Source: JAABTH01 sp964492615 (GTDB lineage Bacteria; Bacillota; Dethiobacteria; DTU022). Taken from it: DNA of 45,029 nt. This document shows, one piece after another, positions 35,492 through 43,967 of the stretch (the stretch's first letter is position 1; each line of letters starts with the position of its first letter). The notes beneath the pieces were generated by a model that did not search any database, was not told the origin of the DNA, and saw nothing but the letters and a program-made list of their open reading frames with translations. Location of the stretch: assembly GCA_964492615.1 (NCBI GenBank), contig CAZBKZ010000019.1:1-45029 (forward strand). The letters run 5' to 3'. The translations under genes and the position numbers were made by a program.

Positions 35492-35557
35492 ATTTGTGAA
35501 AAAATTATTTTGATGTAGCCTTCGACCTATTATTTCTAAAGCATAAAACTGCCATGA

Positions 35558-35634
35558 ATGATAGGCGTTAGGGTTCAGTGGGAAACTACTGTGCCTCCCG
35601 TTGTGGAAAGAAGGAATCGTATGTGTATGCCTAT
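35558..35634 (+). ncRNA. Moco-type riboswitch
   Basis: The stretch matches the core of the molybdenum-cofactor RNA motif as I recall it from E. coli moaA. AGGG is followed by a hairpin (CAGT 35576-35579 with ACTG 35588-35591), then GCCTCCCG and TGGAAAG (35593-35610). An outer stem pairs ATAGGC (35561-35566) with GCCTAT (35629-35634). It is followed at once by a terminator. Controlled genes in other bacteria are molybdenum-cofactor synthesis, transport and Mo/W enzymes, and a Mo enzyme is encoded downstream. Whether it is the Moco or Tuco subtype is not decided. It could be tested by covariance-model search. Confidence 0.85.
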
Positions 35635-35635
35635 G

Positions 35636-35666
35636 CGCTATTCCTGACGGGATAGCGTTTTTTTTT
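35636..35666 (+). terminator. Riboswitch-linked terminator
   Basis: CGCTATTCC (35636-35644) pairs with GGGATAGCG (35649-35657) around a TGAC loop, followed by nine T. Only one base separates it from the riboswitch's outer stem. GGAAT (35613-35617) in the riboswitch can pair with ATTCC (35640-35644), a possible antiterminator. It should set transcription of the Mop operon by cofactor level. Confidence 0.85.
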
Positions 35667-35937
35667 AAGGGCAATTGGTGTAGTTCTGTTGGATTAAAGT
35701 TGCATAATAGAAGCCATGAGCAGAATGGATTATAAATACACAGAAACTTTAAACAGGGATTAAATATAAAAAGGTGTTGCCTGCATATATTACTTCGTAA
35801 AATCAGGTAGCTATGACATAGTTCTATTATTCTTTATGGCTAAAGAGATTAGGTTTTAAAAATATTTATAATTATTAGTTCACTCTCATAGTTAGGTCAT
35901 GGTAATAATAAAAATGAAAGGTGGTTTGTTTGTATTC

Positions 35938-38769
35938 ATGTCATTATCAAAAAAAGTACTTATCATTAACGGAGCTGAGCGTACACTGATTTGTTCAGAG
36001 AACGATAAACTTTCTGATGTAATCAGGCGCCTTGGGCTAACAGGAACCAAGGTAGGTTGTGGGTTAGGGCAATGCGGGTCATGTTCGGTGATTCTGGACG
36101 GAAAAGTGACACGCTCATGTACGAAAAAAATGAAAAATGTTAATAATGGCAGTGAAGTAGTTACCATAGAAGGCATTGGCTCAGCTAACAATCTACATCC
36201 ATTACAGCTGGCATGGATTATTTATGGTGGTGTGCAATGTGGCTTTTGCTCTCCTGGTTTTATAGTTTCAGCGAAAGCACTGCTCGATCAAAATGTTTCT
36301 CCAACCAGACAGGAGGTGCGCGAATGGTTTCAGAAGCACCGTAACGCCTGCCGCTGTACCGGGTATAAGCCTCTGGTAGATGCGGTAATGGCTGCTGCCA
36401 AGGTCATACGCGGCGAGATTCCCATGGATGATTTATATTACAAAATACCTAAAGATGGCAAAATTTATGGGACCGGTTATCCCCGTCCTTCAGCACTGGC
36501 CAAGGTAACGGGCACCTGTGATTTCGGCGATGACATCGGGATGAAGATGCCTGTTGCCCTCCACCTTGCTGTGGTATTGGCCCGGGTTTCTAATGCAAAA
36601 ATTTTATCAATTGATATTTCCGAGGCTGAAAGTATGCCGGGTGTAGAAAAAGTAATTACACACAAGGATGTTCAAGGTAATAATCGCATTAACTGGCCTG
36701 TAGGCCATCCCAGGTCCAAGGCTGATGGTTTTGATCATGCATTGCTCTGTGAGGACAGAATATATCGTTATGGTGATGTGGTAGCACTTGTAGCAGCAAG
36801 AACACGTGATGAAGCCAGGGCAGCCGCAGAGAAAGTAAAGTTTGATTATGAACAGCTTCCGGAATATCTTGATATACTTGAAACGATGGCTCCAGATGCT
36901 CCACAGGTAAATGAGCAGTATCCAAATATTTACCTGGAAACACCTGTTCTTAAAGGCAAAGATACAAGAGAAATAATCAGTGAGTCGCCCCACGTGGTGG
37001 AAGGTAGTTTTTATACCCAGAGGCAACCTCACCTTGTTCTTGAGCCGGATACAAATCAGGCTTATATTGATAGCGAAGGCGTATTGACTATTCAGTGTAA
37101 AAGCCTTTTCCTGGCCCTTATTCCCCTGACTATCAGCCATGGTATTGGTTATCCAATGGAAAAAATTCGTGTGATAGAAAATCCCACTGGTGCATCATTT
37201 GGCTATGCGCTATCTCCGTTTATCCCCGGGCTTACTGCTTTGGCTGCAGTAGTGTTGAATAAGCCTGTTACGATTACTCTCAGTTATGAGGAACACCAGC
37301 ACATGACCGGCAAACGTGCTCCCGGGTATGTCAATGCCAAGCTGGCCTGTGATGATAAGGGTAAAATATCTGCCATTGAATATGAAATTGCTTATGACGA
37401 GGGAGCATATACCGAGGGAGTGGATGTAAAAATTCAAAAGGGCCTCAGGTTCATGGGGTCACCATATACAATTCCAAACGCCATGGGATTGTCTAAGACG
37501 GTATTTTCTAACCATGCTTATGGAATTGCCTACCGTGGATTTGGCTCTCTCCAGTGTTACACTTGCTCGGAGCAGTTAATGGATATGATGGCCGAAAAGA
37601 TTGGGATGGATCCCCTTGAACTACGTTACCTGAATGTCTATCGTGATGGCGATGTAAGTTTAAATGGTAATAAATTTACCGTTTACCCAATGACTAAAAT
37701 CCTCGACAAACTGCGCCCACATTATGAAGAAGCGCTGGCCAGGGCAAAAAAAGAGTCAACTCCGGAGAAAAAACGTGGAGTTGGTATTGCATGTGGGGAA
37801 TACAATGTAACAAGTGCTCCTAATGATCGGGCTGAAGTAGCCCTTGAATTAAACCCTGATAATACAATCACAAATTACAACACCTGGGAAGACCAGGGGC
37901 AGGGAGCAGATGCAGGTACTATAGTGCATACTCATGAGGCACTAAAACCGCTAGGTATCAAACCAGAGCATATTAAACTTTGCCAGAATGATACCTGGCT
38001 GGCCCCGGACACCGGGCCTGCTGCCGGCAGCCGTTCTCACTATATGGCTGGTAATGCAATAATCGATGCAGCTGAAAAGTTGCTAGATGCTATGAGAAAG
38101 CCTGATGGAACTTATCGTAATTATGATGAAATGGTGGCAGAAGGAATTCCGACCAAGTATAGCGGCGTTCACGATACTACCGGTTATACCACTGACTTGG
38201 ATCCTAACACGGGACAGGGAGACCCAACCGCAGAATACACTTTTGGAGCTTTTCTTACTGAGGTGGAAGTAGATGTGGCAACTGGTAAAACAAAAGTATT
38301 AAGTATGAGATGCGTGGCGGATGTTGGGGTGATTGGCAATAAAGTTTCTGTAGACGGACAGGCTTATGGAGGAATGATGCATGGTATAGGCATGGCTCTG
38401 TCTGAAGATTACAGTGATGTTAAGAAACATATCGACCTGGTCAAAAGTGGTTTTCCTTTTGTTGAGGATATTCCTGACGACCTGGAGGTAGAATATGTAG
38501 AAACTCCACGTCCGAAAGGGCCTCATGGTTCTTCTGGTTGTGCTGAACTGTTCCAGACTTCGCCTCACGTGGCAGTAGTTAATGCAATCTATAACGCCTG
38601 CGGGGTAAGGATATATGAACTGCCTGCCAGGCCGGAAAAAGTTAAGGCCGCGCTGGAAGCGAAGGAAAGAGGAGAGGAGCTTAAACCTAAAAAGTATTAC
38701 ATGGGATCCGATTTGCATGAAACTATTGATTACATGATAGCAAATCCGGTTACACCAAAAGATAAATGA
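35938..38769 (+). CDS. mop: Molybdenum aldehyde oxidoreductase, Mop type (xanthine oxidase family)
   Basis: This 943-residue enzyme closely resembles the aldehyde oxidoreductase (Mop) of Desulfovibrio gigas (907 residues), which oxidises aldehydes to acids using a molybdopterin-cytosine-dinucleotide centre. The plant-type 2Fe-2S domain has C41, C46, C49 and C61; the second has C101, C104, C138 and C140, each one residue beyond its D. gigas position. The Mo domains include RGFGSLQ (for GSAFRGYG), WEDQGQGAD and GSSGCAELFQTSPH, in which E870 matches the catalytic E869. There is no FAD domain. I start at 35938 because this gives the same N-terminus; two earlier ATGs (35899, 35914) exist. Confidence 0.94.
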   Translation: MSLSKKVLIINGAERTLICSENDKLSDVIRRLGLTGTKVGCGLGQCGSCSVILDGKVTRSCTKKMKNVNNGSEVVTIEGIGSANNLHPLQLAWIIYGGVQCGFCSPGFIVSAKALLDQNVSPTRQEVREWFQKHRNACRCTGYKPLVDAVMAAAKVIRGEIPMDDLYYKIPKDGKIYGTGYPRPSALAKVTGTCDFGDDIGMKMPVALHLAVVLARVSNAKILSIDISEAESMPGVEKVITHKDVQGNNRINWPVGHPRSKADGFDHALLCEDRIYRYGDVVALVAARTRDEARAAAEKVKFDYEQLPEYLDILETMAPDAPQVNEQYPNIYLETPVLKGKDTREIISESPHVVEGSFYTQRQPHLVLEPDTNQAYIDSEGVLTIQCKSLFLALIPLTISHGIGYPMEKIRVIENPTGASFGYALSPFIPGLTALAAVVLNKPVTITLSYEEHQHMTGKRAPGYVNAKLACDDKGKISAIEYEIAYDEGAYTEGVDVKIQKGLRFMGSPYTIPNAMGLSKTVFSNHAYGIAYRGFGSLQCYTCSEQLMDMMAEKIGMDPLELRYLNVYRDGDVSLNGNKFTVYPMTKILDKLRPHYEEALARAKKESTPEKKRGVGIACGEYNVTSAPNDRAEVALELNPDNTITNYNTWEDQGQGADAGTIVHTHEALKPLGIKPEHIKLCQNDTWLAPDTGPAAGSRSHYMAGNAIIDAAEKLLDAMRKPDGTYRNYDEMVAEGIPTKYSGVHDTTGYTTDLDPNTGQGDPTAEYTFGAFLTEVEVDVATGKTKVLSMRCVADVGVIGNKVSVDGQAYGGMMHGIGMALSEDYSDVKKHIDLVKSGFPFVEDIPDDLEVEYVETPRPKGPHGSSGCAELFQTSPHVAVVNAIYNACGVRIYELPARPEKVKAALEAKERGEELKPKKYYMGSDLHETIDYMIANPVTPKDK

Positions 38770-38808
38770 TTTAATTAATAATCATTTTCTGATTCATTTT
38801 CCATTATC

Positions 38809-38841
38809 CACTCTGCAGTTCTTGTCCGGGACTGCAGAGTG
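38809..38841. repeat. Perfect hairpin between mop and the flavo-iron-sulfur gene
   Basis: CACTCTGCAGT (38809-38819) and ACTGCAGAGTG (38831-38841) form an 11-pair stem with an 11-base loop. No T-run follows, so it is not a standard terminator; it could stabilise the mop mRNA, be a processing site or an operator. Confidence 0.6.
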
Positions 38842-38883
38842 ATGATTTAATATGTTAATATTATTTTTAATGGTGGTTTGCCG

Positions 38884-41172
38884 ATGGATTTAATAAAATT
38901 AAGAGATATTAAAGAAACCTGCATTAGAGATGAACCCGTATTTTGTTCTAATTCCTGTCCCCTTGGTGTTGATGTGCGCGAATTGGCGGCAAGGATTAGC
39001 CGTTCAGATTTTTCAGGAGCTTATAAACTATATCGTAAGCAGGTTGTGTTCCCCCACATTGTTAGCATGATGTGTGATGAGCCCTGTCGAAATTCCTGTA
39101 TCAGGAGTGATATTGATGAACCTATTTCTATAAGATTGCTTGAAAGATCTTGCTGTGAACAGGCAAAAAAAAATATTGAACCAGCCTATTATATGCCGGC
39201 TAAGAATAAGGTGGTTGCAGTGATAGGTGCCGGTCTTGGTGGTCTGAGCTGTGCTGTGAAGTTGGCTCTTAAAGGTTATGAAGTTAACTTGTATGAAAAG
39301 CAGGCCTCGGTAGTTTCCTGGCTCATCGAGCATGATGCTGTAAATTCTACAGAATTATATGGTTTAGATATCGAACAGATTTTAAAGACAGAGAATCTAG
39401 CGGTTCACCTGCAGAAAGAGGTTAGATCTCTTAATCATATAGAATTTGATGCTGCTTACATTGCCACAGGAATAGATGGAAGAAGTTTTAAACTTACCGA
39501 ATCTTTTGATCCTGTATCCCTGGCAACTGCGGAGAAAGGAGTTTTTATCAGCGGAAGGACAGCCGGGCAACCTGAGTATTCAGTGCTAATTCCCTTGCGG
39601 CAGGGAATAAGCGTTTCCCAGTCAATAGAAAATTTTTTAAAAACAGGCAATATGGGAGGTAAAGCCGGAGAATTTAATATTGTTCCTTCCCGGTTGTATG
39701 TAGATACTAAAACAACAATAAAAAGCGCTGCGGTCAAACCGGTTAATAAACAGGCATATTCTGCATCAGAAGCTGTAAAAGAGGCTGATCGATGTTTGCT
39801 GTGCGAGTGTAGTGTTTGTATAAACTCCTGTGAGTTACTTGATTTTTACAATAAGAAACCAAAAAAAATAATTGATGATATTTCTGCTTCACTTAACGTA
39901 GTTACGACGACCAGGGTTGCTTCCCGTCAAATAAATTCATGTAATCTTTGCGGGCTTTGCAACGTAATATGTCCCACGGGGCTTGATTTCGAAGAGGTTT
40001 TTCTCAGCAGCAGGCGAGCTTTATATAAAGGGGGTAATTTACCTCCGGCATTTCATGATTTTTGGATTAGAGACATGGATTTTTCTAATTCGGAAGAAGC
40101 TTTTTTGTTTATTAATCCTCCTCAGTCAAAGTCAAAACGCTACCTTTTTTTTCCGGGTTGTCAGCTTGGAGCTTCTGATCCACGTTACGTGACAGACACT
40201 TATGATTACCTGAAGAAGAATATTAACGGCAGCATATCGCTTATGCTCGGTTGTTGTGGGGCTCCTGCAGAATGGGCCGGCCAGGAAGAAAAATTTACAG
40301 AAGTAATTGCAATGATCCGTGAACATTGGCAAAAAGCCGGCTGTCCTGAGTTGATTTTAACCTGCCCGACTTGTATAAAAATGTTTGCCACTTACCTCGG
40401 TGATCTACCCCGCCATTCTTTGTGGAGCATCATGGGTAGGATGGATACTCCTCATAAAGCTAATGAGAGAAAATTCGATAAATTTACGGTTTTTGATGCT
40501 TGTGCCAGTCGCAACGACATTGAAACGAGAAACAGTGTCAGGAAATTAATTCAAAATAGTGGCTATGCTATGGAAGAATTGGATTACAGCGGAGGACAGG
40601 CAAAATGTTGTGGTTATGGTGGTCAGATTCATGCGGTCAACCCGCTGCTGCTTGATAGAATTGTTTCAAACAGGGTAAGCGATTCACCTCTTGACTATAT
40701 AACTTATTGCACGAATTGCCGCGATACTTTTGCCAATGCAGGCAAAAGAGCATTTCATATACTTGATCTGCTTTTTAGGGCAGATGAAATACAAAAGCGG
40801 GCTTTACGAAAACCTCCGACACTTACCCAAAGAAGAAATAACCGGAGAGGGTTAAAAAGAGATTTATTAAAAATAAACGGAGGTGCGGTTATGCCTTCAC
40901 AAAAAAATGAATTTGAATGTGTAAAGGTTGCAATATCCGAAGAAATCTATGAAAAAATGGATCAGGATTTAATTGTCCTGGAAGATGTGCAGCGCACGAT
41001 ACACCACTGTGAAAAAACCGGAGAAAAAGTACTTGATCGGGCTACCGGAAACATAGCAGGCCATTTGCAGAGCGGTTATATAACTTACTGGGTAGTTTAT
41101 CAACCCGTTAAAGATGGTTTTAAACTGGTTGATGTTTATAGCCACAGACTTGTTATCGAGGAGGAAAAATAA
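38884..41172 (+). CDS. Multi-cluster flavin/Fe-S protein with HdrB-like CCG motifs (DVU_1558-like)
   Basis: This 762-residue protein has a modular layout. An N-terminal Fe-S domain of the glutamate-synthase-beta type (CSNSCPLGVD, CDEPCRNSC) is followed by an FAD-binding Rossmann fold with GAGLGG (G115 onward). Two 4Fe-4S motifs follow: CLLCECSVCINSC (C304) and CNLCGLCNVICP (C353). Two CCG motifs then occur: C426, C457-C458, C494-x2-C497 and C540, C575-C576, C609-x2-C612, as in HdrB, which holds non-cubane clusters. A DUF-like tail of about 90 residues ends it. No second (NAD(P)) Rossmann motif was seen. It probably carries electrons for Mop. GGTGG precedes the ATG at 38884. Confidence 0.88.
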   Translation: MDLIKLRDIKETCIRDEPVFCSNSCPLGVDVRELAARISRSDFSGAYKLYRKQVVFPHIVSMMCDEPCRNSCIRSDIDEPISIRLLERSCCEQAKKNIEPAYYMPAKNKVVAVIGAGLGGLSCAVKLALKGYEVNLYEKQASVVSWLIEHDAVNSTELYGLDIEQILKTENLAVHLQKEVRSLNHIEFDAAYIATGIDGRSFKLTESFDPVSLATAEKGVFISGRTAGQPEYSVLIPLRQGISVSQSIENFLKTGNMGGKAGEFNIVPSRLYVDTKTTIKSAAVKPVNKQAYSASEAVKEADRCLLCECSVCINSCELLDFYNKKPKKIIDDISASLNVVTTTRVASRQINSCNLCGLCNVICPTGLDFEEVFLSSRRALYKGGNLPPAFHDFWIRDMDFSNSEEAFLFINPPQSKSKRYLFFPGCQLGASDPRYVTDTYDYLKKNINGSISLMLGCCGAPAEWAGQEEKFTEVIAMIREHWQKAGCPELILTCPTCIKMFATYLGDLPRHSLWSIMGRMDTPHKANERKFDKFTVFDACASRNDIETRNSVRKLIQNSGYAMEELDYSGGQAKCCGYGGQIHAVNPLLLDRIVSNRVSDSPLDYITYCTNCRDTFANAGKRAFHILDLLFRADEIQKRALRKPPTLTQRRNNRRGLKRDLLKINGGAVMPSQKNEFECVKVAISEEIYEKMDQDLIVLEDVQRTIHHCEKTGEKVLDRATGNIAGHLQSGYITYWVVYQPVKDGFKLVDVYSHRLVIEEEK

Positions 41173-41375
41173 TGGATTCTTCTGATCATGATAATGGTCT
41201 GATTTGTTTAAAATGCAATAGAAAACTTGAGGAACATCAGGTTTTTTTTAATTATCTCGGCCACCGATTTAATACTATGTTGCCTTGTTGTCCGCAGTGC
41301 AGTCAGATCTATTTATCAGTAGATCTGGTTAAAAGTAAAGTTAAAGAGGTAGAAATGACCCTGGAGGATAAATAG
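41172..41375 (+). CDS. Small Cys-rich redox/zinc protein (DVU_1557-like)
   Basis: This 67-residue protein has CLKC near the N-terminus and CCPQC in the middle (LPCCPQCSQIYL), a rubredoxin- or zinc-ribbon-like pair of Cys-x2-Cys knuckles. It corresponds to the 'DVU_1557 family redox protein' of the D. vulgaris mop neighbourhood as I recall it. Its ATG overlaps the preceding stop by one base (TAATG), so it is translationally coupled to the flavo-Fe-S protein and may be an electron carrier or maturation factor. Metal identity is unknown. Confidence 0.82.
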   Translation: MDSSDHDNGLICLKCNRKLEEHQVFFNYLGHRFNTMLPCCPQCSQIYLSVDLVKSKVKEVEMTLEDK

Positions 41376-41378
41376 ATA

Positions 41379-42515
41379 TTGTTGCTTAAAAGGGGAATAA
41401 AGAATAAAAACTTTTCAGCAGTAATTCCTGCAGCTGGCTATTCTTCAAGAATGGGGCTTTTTAAGCCACTTTTGCCATTATCAGGGTCGCTGGTAATTGA
41501 AAAAGTAGTGAGTTCTTTTCTGGATGCTGGAATCGATGAAGTTATTGTTGTTCTTGGTTATAGGGCAGAGATGTTAATTCCTCTAATCAATAAAATGAAG
41601 GTCAGGTATGTAATTAATGATGATTATAATCAGGGGATGTATTCATCCGTTCAGGCAGGTTTAAAAGCGGTCAGTGAAAATATAAAAGCCTTTTTTTTGC
41701 TCCCGGCGGATTATCCTTTGATCTCTTCTGAAACAATTATGGGGATGCAGAGTAAATATAAAGCTGAATCTTGTGATATATTGTCTCCAGTATATAAAGG
41801 TAAGAAAGGGCATCCTCCATTGATTAGTTCTGCTTTGATACCTTTAATACTCAGGGGAAATGGTGAAGGTGGTTTAAAACAGCTATTGAAACAAAACTCT
41901 ATATCAGGTGACACATTAGTTGTTGATGATCCATGGGTGATCAGAGATCTTGATACAGAGGAAGATTACCGCGAGATGCTTTTGCCTTATTATCCGGCAT
42001 ATCCCACACGCGAAGAATGTGAATTGATCCTGGAAAAGTATAATACTCCTGTAAGAGTAAGGGAACACATGAAAATAGTCTCTATTGTTGCCGTGGCCCT
42101 GTGCGAGCATCTCAACAGCTTAGGGTTTAAGCTTCATACAGGTTTGGTTATGGCTGCATCTCTGTTGCATGATGTTGTAAGAAACGAGAATAATCATGCC
42201 ATTAAGGCAGGACAAATAGTTGTTTCTTATGGGTATCCTGCAGTCGCAAAGATTATAGAATCTCACATGGATCTGCCAGAGGGAACAGGAATCGATATTA
42301 ATGAAAAAACAATATTATACTACGCAGATAAGACGGTAGAGGGTGATAAAGTGACTTCCTTACAGGATAGGTTGGTTAAACAAACAATTCGTTTTAAAGA
42401 GGAACCGGAGGCTATAGCCGGCGTCGTCCAGAGAATGAAGAAAGCTCTTGAGCTGGAAAAGCAGCTTGATGCTATGTTGAAAGGCGAGCTTGGAAAGATT
42501 ATAGCAAACTTGTAA
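41379..42515 (+). CDS. MocA-like nucleotidyltransferase fused to an HD domain (DVU_1551-like)
   Basis: The 378-residue protein has an N-terminal NTP-transferase domain (about 12-205): AVIPAAGYSSRMG with K in GLFKPLLPLSG, and LLPADYPL for the metal site. A C-terminal HD-type domain covers about 215-370, with H in KLHTGLVMAASLLHDVV (HD) and a later D. The transferase resembles MocA/MobA, which add CMP or GMP to molybdopterin; Mop uses the cytosine dinucleotide, so MCD synthesis is a good hypothesis. The HD part could hydrolyse a phosphate ester. It starts TTG at 41379 with GGAGG 11 bases before. Substrate of the HD part unknown. Confidence 0.86.
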   Translation: MLLKRGIKNKNFSAVIPAAGYSSRMGLFKPLLPLSGSLVIEKVVSSFLDAGIDEVIVVLGYRAEMLIPLINKMKVRYVINDDYNQGMYSSVQAGLKAVSENIKAFFLLPADYPLISSETIMGMQSKYKAESCDILSPVYKGKKGHPPLISSALIPLILRGNGEGGLKQLLKQNSISGDTLVVDDPWVIRDLDTEEDYREMLLPYYPAYPTREECELILEKYNTPVRVREHMKIVSIVAVALCEHLNSLGFKLHTGLVMAASLLHDVVRNENNHAIKAGQIVVSYGYPAVAKIIESHMDLPEGTGIDINEKTILYYADKTVEGDKVTSLQDRLVKQTIRFKEEPEAIAGVVQRMKKALELEKQLDAMLKGELGKIIANL

Positions 42516-42534
42516 AGAGTGAAGGTAGTTAACA

Positions 42535-43137
42535 GTGATAAGGAATATTTATCTGGTCAGACATGGAGAGCCGGTTGGAGTAAGTCAAAGAAAAATATTC
42601 TTGGGTCAGGGCGATCCTCCTCTTAGTAGGAATGGTATAGAGCAGGTTGAGATATTGTCCGGATATTTCAAGCAATTTGCGATCAGCAGGGTCTTTTGCA
42701 GCGATTTGGCCCGGTCTGAAGAAACTGCATTACTTATTACTACCCGGCTTGGCTGTCAATATGAAGTAATTTCAAGTTTTAGGGAGATAAATCTGGGAAC
42801 ATGGGAAGGGGCTACAGTCAGTGAGATAAAAAAAAGATATCCCTCTGAATTTCAGAAAAGAGGGGAAGATCCTGTTAATTTCCCACCTCCCGGAGGAGAA
42901 AGCTTTGTCGATTTGCAGAACAGGGTTATTCCGAGCCTGGAAAAAATTATTAAACACAATACGGGAAATTTGCTAATAACCACGCATGCCGGAGTCAACA
43001 AGGTTATTCTCACTCATCTGCTGCAAAATGATTTAAAGCAAATGTTTAACCTGAAACAGGATTATGGACATGTGCATATTCTTAATGAAAAGAATACGGG
43101 TTTTACCCTTGTGAAACTTAATTATTCCCCCTTGTAA
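42535..43137 (+). CDS. Histidine phosphatase family protein (CobC-like)
   Basis: This 200-residue phosphatase has the RHG motif (LVRHGEPV), the second catalytic His in THAGVNKVIL and the conserved FCSDLARSEETALLI and REINLGTWEG segments. The family includes alpha-ribazole phosphatase CobC and phosphoglycerate mutase. GTG start with GAAGG nearby. It follows the nucleotidyltransferase with a 19-base gap, so it may remove a phosphate in the same pathway or act as a repair enzyme. Cobalamin assembly would be the alternative, but no other nucleotide-loop genes lie here. Confidence 0.88.
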   Translation: MIRNIYLVRHGEPVGVSQRKIFLGQGDPPLSRNGIEQVEILSGYFKQFAISRVFCSDLARSEETALLITTRLGCQYEVISSFREINLGTWEGATVSEIKKRYPSEFQKRGEDPVNFPPPGGESFVDLQNRVIPSLEKIIKHNTGNLLITTHAGVNKVILTHLLQNDLKQMFNLKQDYGHVHILNEKNTGFTLVKLNYSPL

Positions 43138-43208
43138 AGATGTTTTAATTGCCAGGTTTAGAAACAAATGATATTTATGTAACTTCATTGTTGTGATGGG
43201 AGGAAGAC

Positions 43209-43964
43209 ATGAATAAAGGTGATCACTTTTATAAAATTTATGACAATTGTAAGTTGGAACAGTATGCTGAAGGAACTTTACATCCGGGAGGATTGGAGTT
43301 AACCAGAAAAGCTTTTTCTTTGACCAGGTTGGGTGAGGGAGCGAAAATACTGGACATTGGTTGTGGCATCGGTGCTACAGTTAACTATTTATCTGAAGAA
43401 TTTGGGTACATGGTAATTGGGGTAGACTCATCAGCTGAAATGATATCTAAGTGTAGGAGCAAATATGCTGGTTTGCAGTTTATTACAGGCAGTGCAGACA
43501 ATCTGCCTGTACACAGCACTGAAGTTGATGCTGTTCTGATGGAATGCAGCTTTTCATTAATCAGAGATTCCGAGTTTGCGTTAACAGAATGCTATCGAGT
43601 ATTAAAAGAAGAAGGCATTATAATTATTTCAGATATATACTATAGAAAAAGGCTGGGTAAATGGACTAAGGATTATTTTCTTGATTTGATGACGGAACAC
43701 GGTTTTATCCTTGACGTGTGGGAAGATTGTTCAGTATATCTCGGGCAGTTGGCCGCTACAAGTATTATGAACCAAGGTGAGGCATGTTTGCTATGGGATT
43801 GTCTTTTGTCGAAAGAGGAGAACAGGGGTTTGACGGTAGAGCAAATAAAAGGTTTTAAACCGGGTTACTTTCTCATGATTGCTCATAAACATAAGGGGAA
43901 TGAGGGGTCTGTTCAAGAACATGACCATGATGGTTGTTCGGGAAACTGCGGAAAGGGCGATTAG
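43209..43964 (+). CDS. trsM: SAM-dependent methyltransferase with Cys-rich tail (DVU_1556-like, TrsM)
   Basis: The 251-residue class I methyltransferase has ILDIGCGIGATVNYLSEE (motif I), VIGVDSSAEMISKC (II), DAVLMECSFSLI (IV) and LKEEGIIIISDIY (V). The tail HDHDGCSGNCGKGD with two cysteines is not part of the usual fold and matches what I recall of the 'DVU_1556 family methyltransferase'. Its position between the phosphatase and a C-GCAxxG-C-C protein belongs to the Mop cluster. GGGAGGA lies just upstream of the ATG. The substrate is unknown, and the gene symbol is from annotation memory only. Confidence 0.85.
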   Translation: MNKGDHFYKIYDNCKLEQYAEGTLHPGGLELTRKAFSLTRLGEGAKILDIGCGIGATVNYLSEEFGYMVIGVDSSAEMISKCRSKYAGLQFITGSADNLPVHSTEVDAVLMECSFSLIRDSEFALTECYRVLKEEGIIIISDIYYRKRLGKWTKDYFLDLMTEHGFILDVWEDCSVYLGQLAATSIMNQGEACLLWDCLLSKEENRGLTVEQIKGFKPGYFLMIAHKHKGNEGSVQEHDHDGCSGNCGKGD

Positions 43965-43967
43965 ATA

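Larger units (their letters stand above)
35259..35937. other. Intergenic region before the Mop operon
   Basis: The first 200 bases after the transposase hold no gene; CTGACAGT occurs twice (35291-35298 and 35373-35380). The remainder holds the promoter, riboswitch and terminator of the Mop operon, followed by about 270 bases of AT-rich leader. Confidence 0.6.

Noticed and set aside
36607..37140. 177-codon minus-strand frame inside mop
   Set aside because: Antisense to the Mo-binding domain, which is well conserved; the peptide has no recognisable features.
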